Assembly: GCF_030817215.1 (NCBI RefSeq)
Contig: NZ_JAUSZA010000001.1
Span: 2,702,501-2,766,500 of the forward strand
Source: Paenibacillus sp. V4I3
GTDB lineage: Bacteria > Bacillota > Bacilli > Paenibacillales > NBRC-103111
Direction of reading: 5' to 3'
DNA: 64,000 nucleotides
Part shown: piece after piece, positions 50,649 through 60,807 of the stretch
Layout of the letters: each line of letters begins with the position of its first letter
Numbering within the stretch: position 1 is the stretch's first letter
The notes under the pieces: model-generated
Told to the model about the DNA's origin: nothing
Seen by the model: only the letters and a program-made list of their open reading frames with translations
Database searches by the model: none
Made by a program: the position numbers and the translations under genes

Positions 50649-51947
50649 ATGCCACAATTCGAATCCTACGAACTTCCAAAAGAAGGTCAAAAAATCACCA
50701 TCGAGAATGGTGTTCTGCAAGTACCTAACAACCCAATCATCCCTTACATCGAAGGTGACGGTACAGGTCCTGATATCTGGGCTGCTTCCGTACGCGTTCT
50801 GGATGCTGCAGTTGAGAAAGCATACAAAGGCGAGAAAAAAATCGCATGGTATGAAGTTTTTGCCGGCGAGAAAGCTTTTAACAAATACAGCAACTGGCTG
50901 CCTAACGATACATTAACAGCTATGCGCGAATACATCGTGTCCATCAAAGGACCTCTTACGACGCCAATCGGTGGCGGTATTCGTTCCCTGAACGTTGCAC
51001 TTCGTCAAGAATTAGATCTTTACGTTTGTTCCCGTCCAGTTCGTTATTTCGATGGCGTTCCTTCACCAGTTAAACGTCCTGAGCTGGTTGACATGGTTAT
51101 TTTCCGTGAAAACACAGAAGATATCTACGCTGGAATTGAGTGGGAAGCTGGTTCCGACGCAGTTAAGAAAGTTATTAAATTCCTTCAAGACGAAATGGGC
51201 GTTAACAAAATTCGCTTCCCAGAAACTTCAGGAATCGGCGTTAAGCCAGTATCCTCCGAAGGTACTGAGCGTTTGGTACGCGCTGCAATCGAGTACGCGA
51301 TCAAACACGGCCGTAAAACGCTAACTTTGGTACACAAAGGTAACATCATGAAGTTCACAGAAGGCGCGTTCAAAAACTGGGGTTATGAGCTTGCTGAGCG
51401 TGAATATGCTGACAAAACATTTACTTGGGCACAATACGATCGCATTAAAGAAGCTGAAGGCGCTGAAGCAGCTAACAAAGCTCAAAAAGACGCTGAAGCA
51501 GCTGGCAAAATCATCGTAAAAGATGCTATCGCTGACATCGCTTTGCAACAAGTATTGACTCGTCCGACTGACTTCGACGTTATCGCAACATTGAACTTGA
51601 ACGGTGACTACCTGTCTGATGCACTTGCTGCACAAGTTGGCGGTATCGGTATCGCTCCAGGAGCAAACATCAACTACTTGACTGGTCACGCAATCTTCGA
51701 AGCTACGCATGGTACAGCTCCTAAATACGCTGGTCTTGACGTAGTTAACCCAGGTTCTGTAATCCTATCTGGCGTTATGCTGCTTGAGCACCTTGGCTGG
51801 TTGGAAGCGGCTGAATTGATCTACAAAGGTTTGGAAACATCCATCAACAACAAAACCGTAACTTATGATTTTGCTCGTTTGATGGAAGGCGCGAAAGAAA
51901 TCAAATGTTCCGAGTTCGCGAACGAAATCATCAAAAACATGGCTTAA
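50649..51947 (+). CDS. icd: NADP-dependent isocitrate dehydrogenase
   Basis: The frame opens at 50574, but ATG 50649 follows AAGGAGGAACTAATC and gives 432 residues. Motifs are [14 protein letters not shown], the substrate loop [48 protein letters not shown] and [21 protein letters not shown] charged insert, [19 protein letters not shown], at about residues 272-290 is as in Bacillus-type enzymes. It oxidises isocitrate to 2-oxoglutarate. The coding bias (GCT/GTT/AAC) suggests high expression. Confidence 0.96.
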   Translation: MPQFESYELPKEGQKITIENGVLQVPNNPIIPYIEGDGTGPDIWAASVRVLDAAVEKAYKGEKKIAWYEVFAGEKAFNKYSNWLPNDTLTAMREYIVSIKGPLTTPIGGGIRSLNVALRQELDLYVCSRPVRYFDGVPSPVKRPELVDMVIFRENTEDIYAGIEWEAGSDAVKKVIKFLQDEMGVNKIRFPETSGIGVKPVSSEGTERLVRAAIEYAIKHGRKTLTLVHKGNIMKFTEGAFKNWGYELAEREYADKTFTWAQYDRIKEAEGAEAANKAQKDAEAAGKIIVKDAIADIALQQVLTRPTDFDVIATLNLNGDYLSDALAAQVGGIGIAPGANINYLTGHAIFEATHGTAPKYAGLDVVNPGSVILSGVMLLEHLGWLEAAELIYKGLETSINNKTVTYDFARLMEGAKEIKCSEFANEIIKNMA

Positions 51948-51998
51948 TTTTTTGCGAAAAAGTGGATCTACTAAAAACTATTAGGAGGTACATCTCAA

Positions 51999-52940
51999 AT
52001 GGCAATTCGTCGTAATAAAATTACCGTTGTCGGCGCAGGTTTCACGGGAGCAACAACTGCTCTTATGTTAGCTCAAAAAGAACTTGGTGACGTTGTTCTT
52101 CTCGACATTCCACAACTGGAAAACCCTACAAAAGGGAAAGCGCTTGACATGCTCGAAGCAGGTCCAGTTCAAGGGTACGATAGCCAAATCACGGGTACTT
52201 CCAACTATGCGGATGCTGCTGGTTCCGACATCGTTATCATCACAGCAGGTATCGCTCGTAAACCGGGTATGAGCCGCGACGATTTGGTAAACACGAATGC
52301 AGGAATCGTGAAATCCGTATGTGAGAACGTGAGAGAAGTAGCTCCTGATTCCATCGTTATCATCTTGAGTAACCCTGTTGACGCGATGACTTACGTAGCA
52401 TTCCAAGCACTTGGCTTCCCAAAAAATCGCGTAATCGGTCAATCCGGTGTACTCGATACAGCTCGTTACCTGACGTTCATCTCCCAAGAGTTGAATGTAT
52501 CTGTTGAGGATGTTAAAGGTGTTGTTATCGGTGGACACGGCGATGACATGGTTCCACTCGTTCGTTACACATACGCTGGCGGCGTGCCAATCGAGAAGCT
52601 GATCCCAGCTGACCGTATTGAAGCGATCGTTCAACGTACACGTACTGGCGGCGGCGAAATCGTTAACCTGCTTGGTAACGGTAGTGCATACTACGCACCA
52701 GCGGCTTCCCTTGTGCAAATGACAGAAGCAATCCTTAAAGATAAAAAACGTATCATCCCAACTATCGCTCTTCTTGAAGGCGAATATGGCTACGACAATC
52801 TGTTCATGGGCGTTCTAACTGTACTTGGTGCTAACGGTATCGAGAAGATTCTTGACATCGAGCTGACTGAGGAAGAGAAAACAGCTTTGGACAAAACAGC
52901 AAACTCTGTTCGCAACGTAATCAAAGTTGTAACGGGTTAA
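51999..52940 (+). CDS. mdh: Malate dehydrogenase (LDH-like type)
   Basis: The product has 313 residues and starts behind TTAGGAGGTACATCTCAA. Motifs are [20 protein letters not shown] (NAD site), [18 protein letters not shown] with the substrate Arg pair, [26 protein letters not shown] and the catalytic His in [14 protein letters not shown]. It interconverts malate and oxaloacetate. It lies 51 bases after icd and is probably co-transcribed. Confidence 0.96.
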   Translation: MAIRRNKITVVGAGFTGATTALMLAQKELGDVVLLDIPQLENPTKGKALDMLEAGPVQGYDSQITGTSNYADAAGSDIVIITAGIARKPGMSRDDLVNTNAGIVKSVCENVREVAPDSIVIILSNPVDAMTYVAFQALGFPKNRVIGQSGVLDTARYLTFISQELNVSVEDVKGVVIGGHGDDMVPLVRYTYAGGVPIEKLIPADRIEAIVQRTRTGGGEIVNLLGNGSAYYAPAASLVQMTEAILKDKKRIIPTIALLEGEYGYDNLFMGVLTVLGANGIEKILDIELTEEEKTALDKTANSVRNVIKVVTG

Positions 52941-52952
52941 TACGCTTTAAGA

Positions 52953-52998
52953 TGAAGGATCAACTACCTATGCGAATAGTGGTTGGTTCTTTTTTTTG
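52953..52998 (+). terminator. Terminator after mdh
   Basis: The arms GGATCAACTAC/GTGGTTGGTTC (with G-T pairs) are followed by TTTTTTTTG. Confidence 0.8.
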
Positions 52999-53072
52999 TT
53001 CATTTTATTGTGGCGATGCACAATTTTTTGTTAATTTTGTAAATTGTTTTCCAACTACTATTCCCAGTTAAT

Positions 53073-53098
53073 GGTCTATGCTACGATAGGCATAGGCC
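53073..53098. promoter_or_regulatory. Inverted repeat before the secreted-protein gene
   Basis: The arms GG(T)CTATGC and GCATAG(G)CC surround TACGATAG, 41 bases before the chosen ATG. It could be an operator or a leader hairpin. Confidence 0.3.
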
Positions 53099-53138
53099 AG
53101 CACAATTGGCTAAAAAATCCATGGGATGGTGGGATTTG

Positions 53139-54713
53139 ATGTTGAAGAATAGCTTGCTAGGAACAAGAAACTGGAGAAGATTCTGTTTAACCGCAGCATT
53201 ATCCGTATCATTGTTAGGCATTGTTCCACAAGCTTTTGCGGAAGGTCCGAATGACCCCGCGCCATCGATAACGCCGACAACGGCGAATGGCAAAAAGGTG
53301 CTGTTTGACAATACGCACGGTCAAACGGCAGGTGCGGCTGATTGGGTTATTGACGGCGGTTTCTCTGATTTTGCTAGCGCATTAGGAAATGCAGGCTATT
53401 TTGTAAAAGAACTGCGTAAGAGTACAGCGATTACACTCTCCGATTTAACAGCGTATGATGTGTTCGTTATTGGTGAGGCTAACATTCCATACAAGACATC
53501 TGAGCAAAGCGCCATGCTTGAGTATGTGCAAGGCGGCGGCAGTATCTTCTTTATTGGCGATCATTATAATGCAGATCGTAATAAAAATCGTTGGGACGCC
53601 TCGGAAGTGTTCAATGGCTATCGCCGCGGCGCGTGGACGAATCCAGCTTCAGGTATGAGCACAGCAGAAGCAGCTTCGGCAGCGATGCAGGGTGTTGCAA
53701 GCTCTGATTGGTTGTCGGCCAATTTCGGTGTGAAGTTCCGTTATAACGCATTAGGTGATATTACAGCGAATAATATCGTGAGCCCCTCTCAGGCTTTTAA
53801 CATTACGAGTGGTGTCTCCACGGTCGCTATGCATGCAGGCTCGACTTTAGCGGTTACAGACCCGAACAAAGCCAAAGGTATTGTTTACCTGCCAGCGACG
53901 ACGACCAAATGGGCTAGTGCTGTGGATCAAGGGGTATACAACGGCGGAGGTGTAGCAGAAGGTCCTTATGTTGCTGTTTCCAAAGTTAGTGCAGGCAAAG
54001 CCGGTTTCATTGGCGATTCCTCACCAGTTGAAGATGCGACGCCAAAGTATAAGAGGGAAGAGACAGGCGGTACGAAAACTACGTATGCGGGATTCCAAGA
54101 GCAGAATGACGCTTCTCTTTTAGTAAATATGGTGAACTGGTTGGCAACCAAAGAAAGTTATACAAGTTTAACGCAGGTGACAGGCCTTACATTGGATTCA
54201 GCAACTACACTCTACTCATGGGAGCAGCCGGCTAATACAACAGAGCCGCAGGCCGAGCCTTGGGCAGCACCTGCAGCTGGTTATAAGTGGTGGGATCCAT
54301 CAACATTTAAAGTAGGATCTTACGGATATAGTACCGCCACGAATACGACAGATCCGTTTGCTTTTGTCCATCAAGCGCAACTGCCTAATCAGGCCGTTTT
54401 TCAAGTGAAGATTATTCTAAATGGCTTAACAGCAAATTCAACAACAACCGGCTATAATATTGGCATTTATAATAGTTCAGGTACCCAGGTCGCTAAGGTT
54501 CAAAATAGCAATGGTACATGGCCATCCACCTACGGTTACAGCACGAGCTTCTCATTAACAGCTGATGCAAGCGGTCATGCGGAGAAGATTGTGAGTATTC
54601 AAATTAATCCGAGTATCTCCGGTTCTGCTAATATGCGATTGAGACAGAACACGACTGCCAAATTTACAGAGGCGGTTACGATCGCTAACGTTCCGGCTGA
54701 GCCACTGCCTTAA
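53139..54713 (+). CDS. Secreted protein with GATase-like (GIFT/ThuA-type) domain
   Basis: ATG 53139 gives 524 residues with a signal peptide (RRFCLTAALSVSLLGIVPQA, cleavage near AFA-EG). Residues 50-340 resemble a class I glutamine-amidotransferase-like Rossmann fold: KKVLFDNTHGQTAGAADWVI, then YDVFVIGEANIPY, a GGSIFFIGDHYNADRNKNRW loop and a long decorated region. The His-Tyr-Asn-Ala-Asp stretch may bind metal. The C-terminal 150 residues look like a beta-sandwich. Similar proteins are secreted by Bacillus relatives and some are labelled DNA-binding without evidence. The function is unknown. Confidence 0.65.
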   Translation: MLKNSLLGTRNWRRFCLTAALSVSLLGIVPQAFAEGPNDPAPSITPTTANGKKVLFDNTHGQTAGAADWVIDGGFSDFASALGNAGYFVKELRKSTAITLSDLTAYDVFVIGEANIPYKTSEQSAMLEYVQGGGSIFFIGDHYNADRNKNRWDASEVFNGYRRGAWTNPASGMSTAEAASAAMQGVASSDWLSANFGVKFRYNALGDITANNIVSPSQAFNITSGVSTVAMHAGSTLAVTDPNKAKGIVYLPATTTKWASAVDQGVYNGGGVAEGPYVAVSKVSAGKAGFIGDSSPVEDATPKYKREETGGTKTTYAGFQEQNDASLLVNMVNWLATKESYTSLTQVTGLTLDSATTLYSWEQPANTTEPQAEPWAAPAAGYKWWDPSTFKVGSYGYSTATNTTDPFAFVHQAQLPNQAVFQVKIILNGLTANSTTTGYNIGIYNSSGTQVAKVQNSNGTWPSTYGYSTSFSLTADASGHAEKIVSIQINPSISGSANMRLRQNTTAKFTEAVTIANVPAEPLP

Positions 54714-54764
54714 AACGTTATGAGGGCAGTTAATCCAGTTTGACTCCATTTACTGAACGAAGTG

Positions 54765-54810
54765 AAGTACCCCAACGAACTCATAATAATATGAGTTCGT
54801 TGGGGTACTT
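54765..54810. terminator. Perfect 21-bp inverted repeat between convergent secreted-protein genes
   Basis: The left arm 54765-54785 (AAGTACCCCAACGAACTCAT...) is the exact complement of 54790-54810, with a 4-base ATAA loop. It lies between convergent genes, so termination is likely, although T-runs are poor on both sides. Confidence 0.65.
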
Positions 54811-54904
54811 CTATTTTGCAGCTGCTTTTTTGCGGTTTTTTGAAAGAATAAGCTGATTCTTCATAGAAAATATCTACTTATGTGATAGCCTCATCGCTTT
54901 TTTA

Positions 54905-57900
54905 TTATTTTCCTGACTGATCATGAGGTACTGTTACTGAAGCAATTGCATCTGTCTTATTTCCTGCCCTATCCGTAGCTGTGTATTTCACTAAATAGAC
55001 AAGGTCCATTTTCTCACTCGCTTTTTTCGCCAGTAAAGTGAATGAAGTATCCAGAGTTCCATATTGAGCCTCTCCAATCATTTGTGCGACTCCGTCATCA
55101 GGAATGCTTGGCGTAATTGAAGTCAGTACAATCGAATCAATCTGCGATAGATTATCGCTCGAATAAACGGTTGCTGTTACAGTGACAGGCTTATTGTTGG
55201 CGGGCCATAGTGTCGTTTTATCCAGCATGAGCTGAATCGATGGTCCCGTTTTATCCAGGTGAAGGGAGAGGCTTTTCATCTCCTCCACATTACCGGCACG
55301 ATCCACACTCCAATACACAAGGGTATGAATCCCCTCAGAAGTGATGGTCACCGTATTGCCGGTTTGTGGAGTACTGCCATCGACTGCGTAATAGGTTGCG
55401 GCTACACCTGAGCCCATGTCGGCGGCAAGCAGGCTCACCGTTATATTCTTGTTTACCCAGCCTTTCGGAGCATCGTCGATTGTGATCGGTGCCGTTTTAT
55501 CAATGTTATTGACGGCAGCCATTATACTGCCTGTATTCCCGGCAGCGTCTTCAAACGTAAAGGTAAAGCTTCCATTTTGACTAAATGTATACTGAGTAAG
55601 CCCGTTATTGTTCGTTACTATAACAGATTCACTTGGGATAACCGTCACGACCACATCTTGGTAGGTCGGATTGAGAGCGCTATAGCTGACCGTTGCGATT
55701 GGTGCAACAGTGTCAATGATTATGCTTCGATATGCCCATTCCGACCATACTCCGTGTCTGTCTTTGGTTCGAACTCTCAAAGCCCATTCCCCGTCGGTTA
55801 AAGCCCCCATTGTATACAATTCGGAAGCATCTGCAATTTCTCCGTAGTCTGCTGAAATCGTGGTCCAATTATCGGAAGAAGCTTGAATCTGAAAGGCGGT
55901 TTGGATGTCACCGGCATCCGGATCGTTAAAAGCCCATGTCAATATCGGCGTATTCACATTTAAATACCGGCCGTTGGAATAAGAAGTGATCACAGTCGTC
56001 GGTGCTGTATTCGGTAAGGGAATGGACACGCTTGCTTCAACGGATTTGGTGCTTTCCCCGTAAGCGTTGGACGCGGTTATCACATAGTAGTAGGTTGTTC
56101 CTCCATTTAATGCCAAGTCAATAAATGTGTTTGCAGTAATATGATCCGCGATTGCCGCATAAGGGCCATCATGACTGATGCTGCGGTAAACGTTGTAGTA
56201 ATTCGCTCCATCCACTGTGTTCCAAGTTAAAGAAACTTGACCGCTGTTGTCAGTAGAAGTACTAGCAGATAACCCGGTTACTGCAGCTGGAGGCGCAGAC
56301 TCGATTGGAAGCTCAGTCAACAGCCATTTTTCCTTTGACCAGTTCAGCTTTCCTGCTCCGGCGCCGTTATTAGCCAAAAGCCGGCTTCTCAGAACCGACG
56401 GGTCATCGTTAGCATAGCTGTATGGCAAAGTCGTAAACCCGTTCCAAGCGAAAGGAATTATCGGTGCCGGAACCGGCGAAAGCGGACTATTCGATTCATT
56501 ACTGTTACCTCTAAACGAAGTTCCATCTAACGAGTACATCGTATCCAGCGCAAAAATTTTGCCCGTATATGCCGGATTATTGGGATCGGCTTGGTTGTTC
56601 CGCAATGGATAATAAATATCGATAATCAGGGATTTTTCAATAAGGACGGCTCCGCCCTCGGTTGAAATCGCCCCATTGCTGGTTACTCCGAAATGATAAC
56701 CCTTGGCGCTTATCGCAGCTGCAAGACTATCGGAGATAAGTTTCTTTGCTCCCCAATTGCCCGAACTGTCCATCACAATATTGTAAGCATGGGCATTTCC
56801 GCCCCGAAGACGAGGTAAACGGTCCTGCATATCTTTATAGTAGTTATGATGCAGAGTCACCTGCAGATTTGCATTATCTGATGCGAATTCGGTGGCACCG
56901 ACAAGATGCTGTTTCTTTTGTCCGGCAGACACCGCAATAATATCATCCGTACTCAAACCTTGACTACGAAGATAATTGTACATGGCATAAGCCGAGCGAT
57001 TATTTTCCAAAGCGTTAATTTGCTGGGTGACCCAGCTGTTTGGACTTAGGTCATCCCCTTTAAAAAAGGACCACGAGATGGTTACGCCGGAAGAACCTTT
57101 TTTAATATCAACACCGCCATCATAGGACTTATTGAAGGTACAATGATCGATCCAAACCTTCGAATCATCCTCAACGGTTAAGAAATCCCAATCGTTTTTG
57201 TCGTAATCTCCTTTGGTAGCTTCATCCCATTCCCACAATTCATCAAACTCCAAGTTGCGAAGGATAGTGTTAGTGCTATGCTTCAAAATAAGCGAAGCAT
57301 GTTTTAGTTTGGAACCGTTCGCTGAAAAAATGGTCACACCGTTAAGCGTATCGAGATACACTTTACTCACACCGGTTTGAAGCAGAACAGGATGAGTTTT
57401 CGGTGCGTTGTGTGCGACCATCAAAGATCCCGCCGTTGTTTTCGTTTCCGCTGAAAGTTCATTCCAGCCAAGATTCAAATCATTCATGATCTCAATTACT
57501 TTATAGCCCTTTTTCCTGTTGATGGCATCGGCGAAATCTGTTGCGGTATACACTTTTTTGTAACGAGGGTCAGTCTCGGGAATAGTACCTCCGCCAGTGT
57601 TTCCGTAGGAGAAGCCCGTTAAGTTATATTCGTTGTAGGAACCTGCCGGTAAGGGGGACGGTGTAGGATCAGGTGACGGCGTTGGGTCCGGTGTCGGTGT
57701 CGGTGTGGGTGTGGGTTCCGGCGTTGGCGTAGGCACAGGGTTCGTTCCGGAAGATCCGATTAAAGCACCGATGTCCATACCGCTAGGCGTGCCGGCCGCC
57801 TTTAAATCACTGCTTACTGTAAGTACCAGAAAATTGCCTAAATTAGGGGAACCGTCCGCGTTGCGGCTTACTGCGGGACTCAGATTTACAAAATCCGTAT

Positions 57901-60211
57901 CGTCGGCAAGCAAGCCATTTGCATTGGTGCTTTTATTGTTTTTCCACCAAACGTTTGTGCTTTGAACATCCGTACCGTTTGTTTTGTCACTAGAGGCTCC
58001 CTTATAAGATAAATTATTTGTGAAAATATGAGTCCCGATGTCAAAAGCAAAGTTGCTTTGTCCGTTACTATAGGATGTATTGTTTGTAATGGTTATGGTG
58101 CCTGGATTGCTGTTGTAGGTAAATCCATGCTTTTTGTTTTGGTAAGCGACCGAATTGATCACAATGTGATTTACGGCAATTTGTTCCCCGCCAAGCTTGA
58201 AGCCGTTGCCGTCGCTGTTTGTTGTCGAGCTTCCTTCCGATGTTTGACCATTATGGTAGGCAATACTGTTTCGGATGGTTACAGGACTAATCGGGCCGGT
58301 TTCGGTTTTGCTGTAGAGATCCCACCCGTCATCGACGTTATAGGCCGAAATGCATCCATCAAACACATTTCCCGGACCTACAGTCAGTTTGGCCGCAAAA
58401 CCATCGGCATCTTCACCGTTGTCAGGATCAAAGTTATCGCGGGAATATACGTTGACGATTTCGTTGTAGCTGGGCCACTCGCTTTGCGGAGCGGTTGAAG
58501 CATATCTGCCTATTTGCAAGCCTGTGTCCCGGTTGTGGTGAACCTCCGAATTTTCTATACGGTTATAATTGCCTGCAATATAAATTCCGTTATCAGCCGA
58601 CCCTTTTACTTCTAATCCTTTCACATACCAGTAGTTCCCGTTGATTTGCAGACCTCTCGCGTTGCTTCCGACATTGGCTGCGTCGTAGGTTTGAGACGAG
58701 AAATCAAGCACCGGTTTTTCGGAACCAAAAGCAAAAATTTGTTTTTTTGCGGTAGGCGTACCGCTGTTATTGCGGTCAATTGTAATTTGAGCAGAATAAG
58801 AGTAAGTCCCTCCACGCAAATAAATGATTTCGCCCGGGGCCACATTCGTTATAGCAGATTCAAGTGTGGTCGGACTGCCAATCGTTCCCGGATTGCTGTC
58901 CAAACCACCCGGAGCAACATAGATGACGCCTTCCTCCGGGGTTGATGATACAGCGGTCGGTGTTGCGTTTACTACATTCGAGTTCGTACTCTCTCCGGCT
59001 TCATTCATTGCGGAAACAACGTAATAATACTTTGTCTCGTTGGTTAATCCATTGTCCGTAAAAGAGGTCGACGTTAAACCCGTTTGTATGTTCGCAAACG
59101 ATATTCCGTCTGTACCGCGCTTCACATTATAGTGGGTTGCGCCACTTACGGCTGTCCAGGTCAAGTCGACTTTACTATCCCCTGCAGCGGCGAACAATCC
59201 GGTCGGCGCTGACAGAGGCGTAGTCGCGGCAGCTTCCACAGACATCCCGCTCTCTATGCTGCCGGCCTGAGCGCTGACTGTGTAAAAATATGGTGTATTT
59301 CCGGCAGCATTCGAATCGGTGTAGCTGTTAATCATGCTTGTGGCGATTTTGGAATACCCGCTGCCGGATGCCGTGCTGCGGTAAATGTTGTAGCTGCTCG
59401 CACCGCTTGCGGCCGTCCATTGCAGGGTCACGCCACCTGCGCCGGAAGATGCCAACAAATTCGTCGGAACGCTCGGAGCTTGGACGCCGGCGTTGGAGTC
59501 GTAAACAAGTCCGTTTTGATAAATTTTGACGTCGGTGAATTCGGCGCTGGCTGCCGCAACCGCTAACCCGACATAAACGCTTCCGGATAACAAACCTGCA
59601 GTGTCGGAGTCCGTCTTGAGAGGGTTTGTCGTCGTGCCATTTCCAAAATTAATTCCGTCTTTCGAATAATATGTTTTAAAGTCTGATCCTGACCGTTCCA
59701 ATTTCATGTAGAGAGCGGCATTTGGATCCGGAACCGTAAAAGAACTGGAGCCGGTTGTCGACAACCGCCGATAGGAAATCAGGGTATTGGCGGAGCTATT
59801 GTAGCCCAAATTATATCCAGGGGATGTCGCTCCGTTGTTAATTGGATCCTTCTTGACCATCAGTAAGGCCCGGTTATTGCTTGTGTTAATTGCAGTGGAA
59901 GTCACTTTTGCCGTTATGGAAAAGTCCCCCGCACTTACAGGATAATAAGTATAAAGTGCGTTATCGTCGGAGCTCTGTATTTTACCACCTGTGGCGGAAA
60001 GCGCAAATTTACCGTTGCTGAAACCGTAACTGATGGTGCCTAGTGAGCTTGAAGCGGAAACATCCGCCGCTTTCCATCCGGCGGGTAGTGTTCCATCCGG
60101 CAGCATACCCGCTGCAGCTGCAATTTGGTGTATAAAAACATTTGGAAATAGAGCGAGAATCAACGCATACACCAAAATCGTACTTATCCGCTTCTTTAGT
60201 GAATTCCTCAT
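54905..60211 (-). CDS. Multi-domain secreted pectate lyase with PL9-like and PL1-like catalytic domains
   Basis: The product has 1768 residues and starts behind AAAGGAGGG. The signal peptide is followed by a concanavalin-like domain (about 40-235), two FN3 modules (245-420) and a right-handed beta-helix of PL9 type (about 430-815): IYVAPGGLDSNPGTIGSPTT, DADGFAAKLTVGPGNVFDGC, YNVDDGWDLYSKTETG. A Pro-Thr linker (about 820-855) leads to a PL1-type lyase (860-1290) with VWIDHCTFNKSYDGGVDIKK, VTLHHNYYKD and DRLPRLRGGNAHAYN. An FN3 module, Ig-like modules and CHB-type modules (NKNITVSLLAADMGSGV) follow. Both domains should cleave polygalacturonate by beta-elimination. There is no wall-anchoring motif. 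Confidence 0.85.
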   Translation of the reverse strand: MRNSLKKRISTILVYALILALFPNVFIHQIAAAAGMLPDGTLPAGWKAADVSASSSLGTISYGFSNGKFALSATGGKIQSSDDNALYTYYPVSAGDFSITAKVTSTAINTSNNRALLMVKKDPINNGATSPGYNLGYNSSANTLISYRRLSTTGSSSFTVPDPNAALYMKLERSGSDFKTYYSKDGINFGNGTTTNPLKTDSDTAGLLSGSVYVGLAVAAASAEFTDVKIYQNGLVYDSNAGVQAPSVPTNLLASSGAGGVTLQWTAASGASSYNIYRSTASGSGYSKIATSMINSYTDSNAAGNTPYFYTVSAQAGSIESGMSVEAAATTPLSAPTGLFAAAGDSKVDLTWTAVSGATHYNVKRGTDGISFANIQTGLTSTSFTDNGLTNETKYYYVVSAMNEAGESTNSNVVNATPTAVSSTPEEGVIYVAPGGLDSNPGTIGSPTTLESAITNVAPGEIIYLRGGTYSYSAQITIDRNNSGTPTAKKQIFAFGSEKPVLDFSSQTYDAANVGSNARGLQINGNYWYVKGLEVKGSADNGIYIAGNYNRIENSEVHHNRDTGLQIGRYASTAPQSEWPSYNEIVNVYSRDNFDPDNGEDADGFAAKLTVGPGNVFDGCISAYNVDDGWDLYSKTETGPISPVTIRNSIAYHNGQTSEGSSTTNSDGNGFKLGGEQIAVNHIVINSVAYQNKKHGFTYNSNPGTITITNNTSYSNGQSNFAFDIGTHIFTNNLSYKGASSDKTNGTDVQSTNVWWKNNKSTNANGLLADDTDFVNLSPAVSRNADGSPNLGNFLVLTVSSDLKAAGTPSGMDIGALIGSSGTNPVPTPTPEPTPTPTPTPDPTPSPDPTPSPLPAGSYNEYNLTGFSYGNTGGGTIPETDPRYKKVYTATDFADAINRKKGYKVIEIMNDLNLGWNELSAETKTTAGSLMVAHNAPKTHPVLLQTGVSKVYLDTLNGVTIFSANGSKLKHASLILKHSTNTILRNLEFDELWEWDEATKGDYDKNDWDFLTVEDDSKVWIDHCTFNKSYDGGVDIKKGSSGVTISWSFFKGDDLSPNSWVTQQINALENNRSAYAMYNYLRSQGLSTDDIIAVSAGQKKQHLVGATEFASDNANLQVTLHHNYYKDMQDRLPRLRGGNAHAYNIVMDSSGNWGAKKLISDSLAAAISAKGYHFGVTSNGAISTEGGAVLIEKSLIIDIYYPLRNNQADPNNPAYTGKIFALDTMYSLDGTSFRGNSNESNSPLSPVPAPIIPFAWNGFTTLPYSYANDDPSVLRSRLLANNGAGAGKLNWSKEKWLLTELPIESAPPAAVTGLSASTSTDNSGQVSLTWNTVDGANYYNVYRSISHDGPYAAIADHITANTFIDLALNGGTTYYYVITASNAYGESTKSVEASVSIPLPNTAPTTVITSYSNGRYLNVNTPILTWAFNDPDAGDIQTAFQIQASSDNWTTISADYGEIADASELYTMGALTDGEWALRVRTKDRHGVWSEWAYRSIIIDTVAPIATVSYSALNPTYQDVVVTVIPSESVIVTNNNGLTQYTFSQNGSFTFTFEDAAGNTGSIMAAVNNIDKTAPITIDDAPKGWVNKNITVSLLAADMGSGVAATYYAVDGSTPQTGNTVTITSEGIHTLVYWSVDRAGNVEEMKSLSLHLDKTGPSIQLMLDKTTLWPANNKPVTVTATVYSSDNLSQIDSIVLTSITPSIPDDGVAQMIGEAQYGTLDTSFTLLAKKASEKMDLVYLVKYTATDRAGNKTDAIASVTVPHDQSGK

Positions 60212-60807
60212 GTAAACCCTCCTTTTAAAATCGAAAGATTGCCAATTCCATTCTGGTTGGACAATTCAATATCACTGTTACTGCGGAAAACCTCCTCTGA
60301 GTTGATATATAGAAAGGGCAAGAAGCCCTTAACTATCCTGGAATTGGTGTTTTCGACCAAGTAATGGATGCGCTTACATAATGGCCATGCGTTTTTAAAC
60401 CATGACCATTTCATTTGTTATCGTAGCTTAGAGAAAAACATTCATCAATAATCAGTGGCTTAGATTCAGTGCTAAAAGGCACTTTTCATTAAGTAACTGA
60501 GATAATGATTATCGCCGAACGTTATAAAATGCTTATGTGGATAAGCAGCATATCGAGAAGCCTAATCATGATAATCATTGCAACACATTTTTTGAATTAC
60601 GTCATTATTGACACAGCATCAGAGACAGTGATTATTTACATAATAGTCCTTCAGTCCTTATGATCAAGTTATGATTTGAAAGTGCTATGACGAAGAATCT
60701 CCCATAAAAGGAGGGGGTTAAAAGCGTATATTGAAAGCGTCACCATTTTCGATGGTGGGAAGCAAAATTGCAGAAAGAATGATTACTCAGGAGGTTGATG
60801 GTAGTAC
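60212..60807. other. Divergent promoter region between two large secreted-protein genes
   Basis: This 596-bp A+T-rich gap has no credible gene. A possible rightward promoter is TTGACA (60608-60613) with GATTAT (60630-60635, 16-base spacer). The ribosome site CAGGAGGTTGATGG precedes the rightward gene and AAAGGAGGG the leftward one. Confidence 0.45.
60608..60635 (+). promoter_or_regulatory. Candidate promoter of the FN3-repeat secreted protein
   Basis: A perfect TTGACA is 16 bases from GATTAT; TATTTA is an alternative at 19 bases. It gives a leader of about 165 bases. Confidence 0.4.

Noticed and set aside
57705-58498. Rightward frames opposite the pectate lyase
   Set aside because: They mirror the Pro-Thr linker and beta-helix codons and have no ribosome sites.
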